Source: Fusobacterium sp. (lineage in GTDB: Bacteria; Fusobacteriota; Fusobacteriia; Fusobacteriales; Fusobacteriaceae). From it: a stretch of 16,596 nucleotides of DNA. The notes under the pieces were generated by a model, which had not been told where the DNA came from, searched no databases, and saw only the letters and a program-made list of their open reading frames with translations. Shown piece by piece: positions 14,525 to 16,596 of this stretch (the first letter of the stretch is position 1; every line of letters begins with the position of its first letter). A program made the position numbers and the translations under genes. The DNA lies in NCBI GenBank assembly GCA_020024915.1, contig JAHHSZ010000040.1:1-16596 (forward strand), in the 5' to 3' direction.

Positions 14525-16579
14525 TTATTTTACCTCTTTAAATTTTTCTGAAATATCAATAGCTAAATAATTGTTATAAATCTTTCCATTGTTTTCCTTG
14601 AGATAATCAGTACATATATCTTTAACTAATTTTATAGTTTTTACATCATGTACTATATCAATAAATTTTAAATCGCTAAGACCACTCTGTTTTGTTCCAA
14701 AAATCTCTCCTGATTTTCTAAGTCTTAAATCCTCTTCAGCAATCTTAAATCCATCTTGAGTCTCTTCCATAACTTGAAGTCTAGCCTTAGATGTAGCATT
14801 ATCTGTTTTAGAAACTAAAAAACAGTAAGATTGATGTTGTCCTCTTCCAACTCTTCCACGTAATTGATGAAGGGCGGAAAGTCCAAATCTTTCAGCATTA
14901 TTTATAACTATGATAGATGAATTGGGAACATCTACACCTACTTCAATAACTGTTGTTGAAACAAGGATATCCAACTCTTTATTTTTAAATTTTTCCATAA
15001 CCTCATCTTTTTCAGAGTTTTTCATCTTTCCATGAAGTACTCCTATCTTATAACTGGGTAAAAATTTTTCTACTTCCTCAGTAAGTTCTTGTGTAGATTT
15101 AGCAGATAATTTTTCACTCTCCTCAATAAGAGGAGCTATAAAATAGGCTTGTCTACCTTGTTGCAATTTTTTATCAATAAAATTATACATTGTGGTTATC
15201 TCTTCATCAGAGGAGATCCACTTAGTTCTAATGGGTTTTCTTCCTGGTGGGAGTTCATCTATAACAGATACATCTAAGTCACCATAGATACTTAAAGCTA
15301 GTGAACGTGGAATAGGTGTGGCACTCATAACAACAAGATTGGCTAAAACTCCTTTATCTCTCAAAGCTTTTCTCTGTAAAACTCCGAATCTATGTTGTTC
15401 ATCAATTATAATCAATCCTAATTTATTAAAAACAACACTTTCTTCAATAAGAGCATGAGTTCCAATAACAATACCTATATCGCCATTTTTGATATCTTCT
15501 AATATTTTTAATTTTTTCTTTCCAGTAAAACTTCCAGTTAATAATTCTACTCGAACTCCCAATTTTTCAAATTTATCTTTTACTGAGAGGTAGTGTTGTA
15601 CTGCTAAGATCTCAGTGGGAGCCATAAGTACTCCTTGATATGAGTTTTCTAACATGTATAGAAGTAAAACCATTGAAACAGCTGTTTTACCACTTCCAAC
15701 ATCTCCTTGAATCAATCTATTTACAATTCGACCATTTGCTAAATCTCGATATATTTCGGTGATAACTCTTTTTTGTGCATTGGTTAGTTCAAAGGGAAGA
15801 GATGCTAAATATTTTTTTACTAGATTTTTCTTATCTTCTAGCTGGTATTTTTCCTTATTTAAATCATCTACTTCAAATCTTTTTTGAAGTATTCCCATTT
15901 CTAAAACCAGTAGTTCTTCAACAGCAAAACGTCTTTTAGCTTCCTCTAAATTTTTACTGTTTTTAGGAAAATGTATAGCTTTTAATGCTTGTTTTCTATC
16001 CAATAGCTTATATTTTTTAATTATCTCATCAGGAATATTTTCGTTTATAATAGAGAGAGCTGTATTGAGAGTTTTTTCAATAATTTTTCTAAGAGAGTTT
16101 TGAGGAAGCTCCTTACTGGTACTGTATATAGGAAGAATCTCTCCTTCATCAAGTTTTCTTTGATTACTACCTAGTTTAAATTCAGGATTGACCATCTGAA
16201 ATATGTAACCACGTTTAACCTGTCCAATAAATATATACTCTTCTCCTATTTTTAAAGACTTCCTTAAATAAGGCATTTGAAACCAGATAACTTCAATAAC
16301 ACCAGTTCCATCTGTGGCAGTAGTTTTTACCATCTTTAATCCAGAACGTGTAGGTGGTGCAGAAATAGTTAAGAGAGTAGCTTTTAAAACAACATATTCC
16401 TCTCCACGAAGTTCACCAATTTTTTTTATATTAGTTCTATCATCATAGGCTTTAGGAAAATAATAGAGTAGATCAGATATAGATCTTATACCTAGTTTTT
16501 CTAATTTTTTTAAATTTTTACTTTCAATTCCAATATCAATATTTTCTAAAGGCCAGTATATTTTCTGATATCTTTCCAC
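14525..16579 (-). CDS. recG: ATP-dependent DNA helicase RecG
   Basis: Double-strand DNA translocase that remodels stalled forks and branch-migrates Holliday junctions and R-loops. The 684 residues match the family (E. coli 693). The N-terminal wedge/OB domain spans about 55-150. The helicase core carries GDVGSGKT (292-299), APTEILAVQH (320-329), DEQHRFG (393-399), SATPIPRSLALS (419-430) and QLRGRVGRGQHQSYC (572-586). The C-terminal TRG-like segment reads EDLRLRKSGEIFGTKQSG (616-633), where many RecGs have LRGPGE and GTRQ, a mild deviation. The start is GTG at 16579, with AGGAG (16589-16593) 9 nt upstream. An in-frame TGA 6 nt before the GTG excludes a longer protein, and the next methionine lies well inside the conserved domain. 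The gene is complete, and its promoter lies beyond the window. Confidence 0.97.
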   Translation of the reverse strand: MERYQKIYWPLENIDIGIESKNLKKLEKLGIRSISDLLYYFPKAYDDRTNIKKIGELRGEEYVVLKATLLTISAPPTRSGLKMVKTTATDGTGVIEVIWFQMPYLRKSLKIGEEYIFIGQVKRGYIFQMVNPEFKLGSNQRKLDEGEILPIYSTSKELPQNSLRKIIEKTLNTALSIINENIPDEIIKKYKLLDRKQALKAIHFPKNSKNLEEAKRRFAVEELLVLEMGILQKRFEVDDLNKEKYQLEDKKNLVKKYLASLPFELTNAQKRVITEIYRDLANGRIVNRLIQGDVGSGKTAVSMVLLLYMLENSYQGVLMAPTEILAVQHYLSVKDKFEKLGVRVELLTGSFTGKKKLKILEDIKNGDIGIVIGTHALIEESVVFNKLGLIIIDEQHRFGVLQRKALRDKGVLANLVVMSATPIPRSLALSIYGDLDVSVIDELPPGRKPIRTKWISSDEEITTMYNFIDKKLQQGRQAYFIAPLIEESEKLSAKSTQELTEEVEKFLPSYKIGVLHGKMKNSEKDEVMEKFKNKELDILVSTTVIEVGVDVPNSSIIVINNAERFGLSALHQLRGRVGRGQHQSYCFLVSKTDNATSKARLQVMEETQDGFKIAEEDLRLRKSGEIFGTKQSGLSDLKFIDIVHDVKTIKLVKDICTDYLKENNGKIYNNYLAIDISEKFKEVK

Positions 16580-16588
16580 TATTTCTCA

Positions 16589-16593
16589 CTCCT
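16589..16593 (-). promoter_or_regulatory. Ribosome binding site supporting the GTG start of recG
   Basis: AGGAG on the minus strand, 9 nt before GTG at 16579. The in-frame TGA between them means this GTG is the first possible start. Confidence 0.75.
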
Positions 16594-16596
16594 TTC

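Noticed and set aside
1..16596. tRNA/rRNA genes, CRISPR repeats, insertion sequences, riboswitches and T-box leaders
   Set aside because: No cloverleaf-like segment, spaced direct repeats, transposase, or conserved leader motif was recognised on reading; intergenic space is under 200 nt everywhere.

Overview
The window is AT-rich (roughly 30% GC by eye), gene-dense and almost entirely coding. It carries a lipid A biosynthesis operon, so the host is a diderm bacterium. The base composition, the order lpxC-fabZ-lpxA-lpxI-lpxB-msbA, the use of LpxI rather than LpxH, and the strong GGAGG ribosome binding sites suggest a Fusobacterium or close relative. The genus is inferred from sequence character and was not checked by any search.

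Plus strand, 4-10004: nine tightly packed genes. lpxC, lpxA, lpxI and lpxB give the early cytoplasmic steps from UDP-GlcNAc to the lipid A disaccharide. fabZ draws on the same 3-hydroxyacyl-ACP pool and msbA flips the finished core lipid across the inner membrane. rph (tRNA 3'-end phosphorolysis) and rdgB (removal of non-canonical purine NTPs) follow in the same transcriptional run. The last gene encodes a large PLD-nuclease/SF2-helicase/DUF3427 protein, which is the only accessory-looking gene here. Gaps are 35 nt or less, lpxA/lpxI overlap by 1 nt (TAATG) and lpxB/msbA by 4 nt (ATGA), and I see no terminator before the one at 10008-10055. lpxD, lpxK, the Kdo genes and the late acyltransferases are not in the window.

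A symmetrical hairpin flanked by A and T tracts (10008-10055) separates this block from the convergent minus-strand block.

Minus strand, 16579 down to 10085: recG (replication fork remodelling), proS (prolyl-tRNA synthetase), pepA (M17 leucyl aminopeptidase) and cysK (cysteine synthase family, with altered active-site loops). recG and proS lie 63 nt apart, proS has its own terminator, and pepA and cysK each have a plausible promoter. Starts for pepA and proS are set 12 nt inside the longest open frame, because the Shine-Dalgarno sequence overlaps the upstream in-frame ATG.

No tRNA, rRNA, CRISPR array, insertion sequence, prophage gene or riboswitch was recognised. No gene-free stretch exceeds 200 nt. 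Most of the window is ordinary core genome. The item most worth following is the PLD-helicase-DUF3427 gene, a possible anti-phage or DNA-processing protein attached to the lipid A operon; the unusual CysK comes second.
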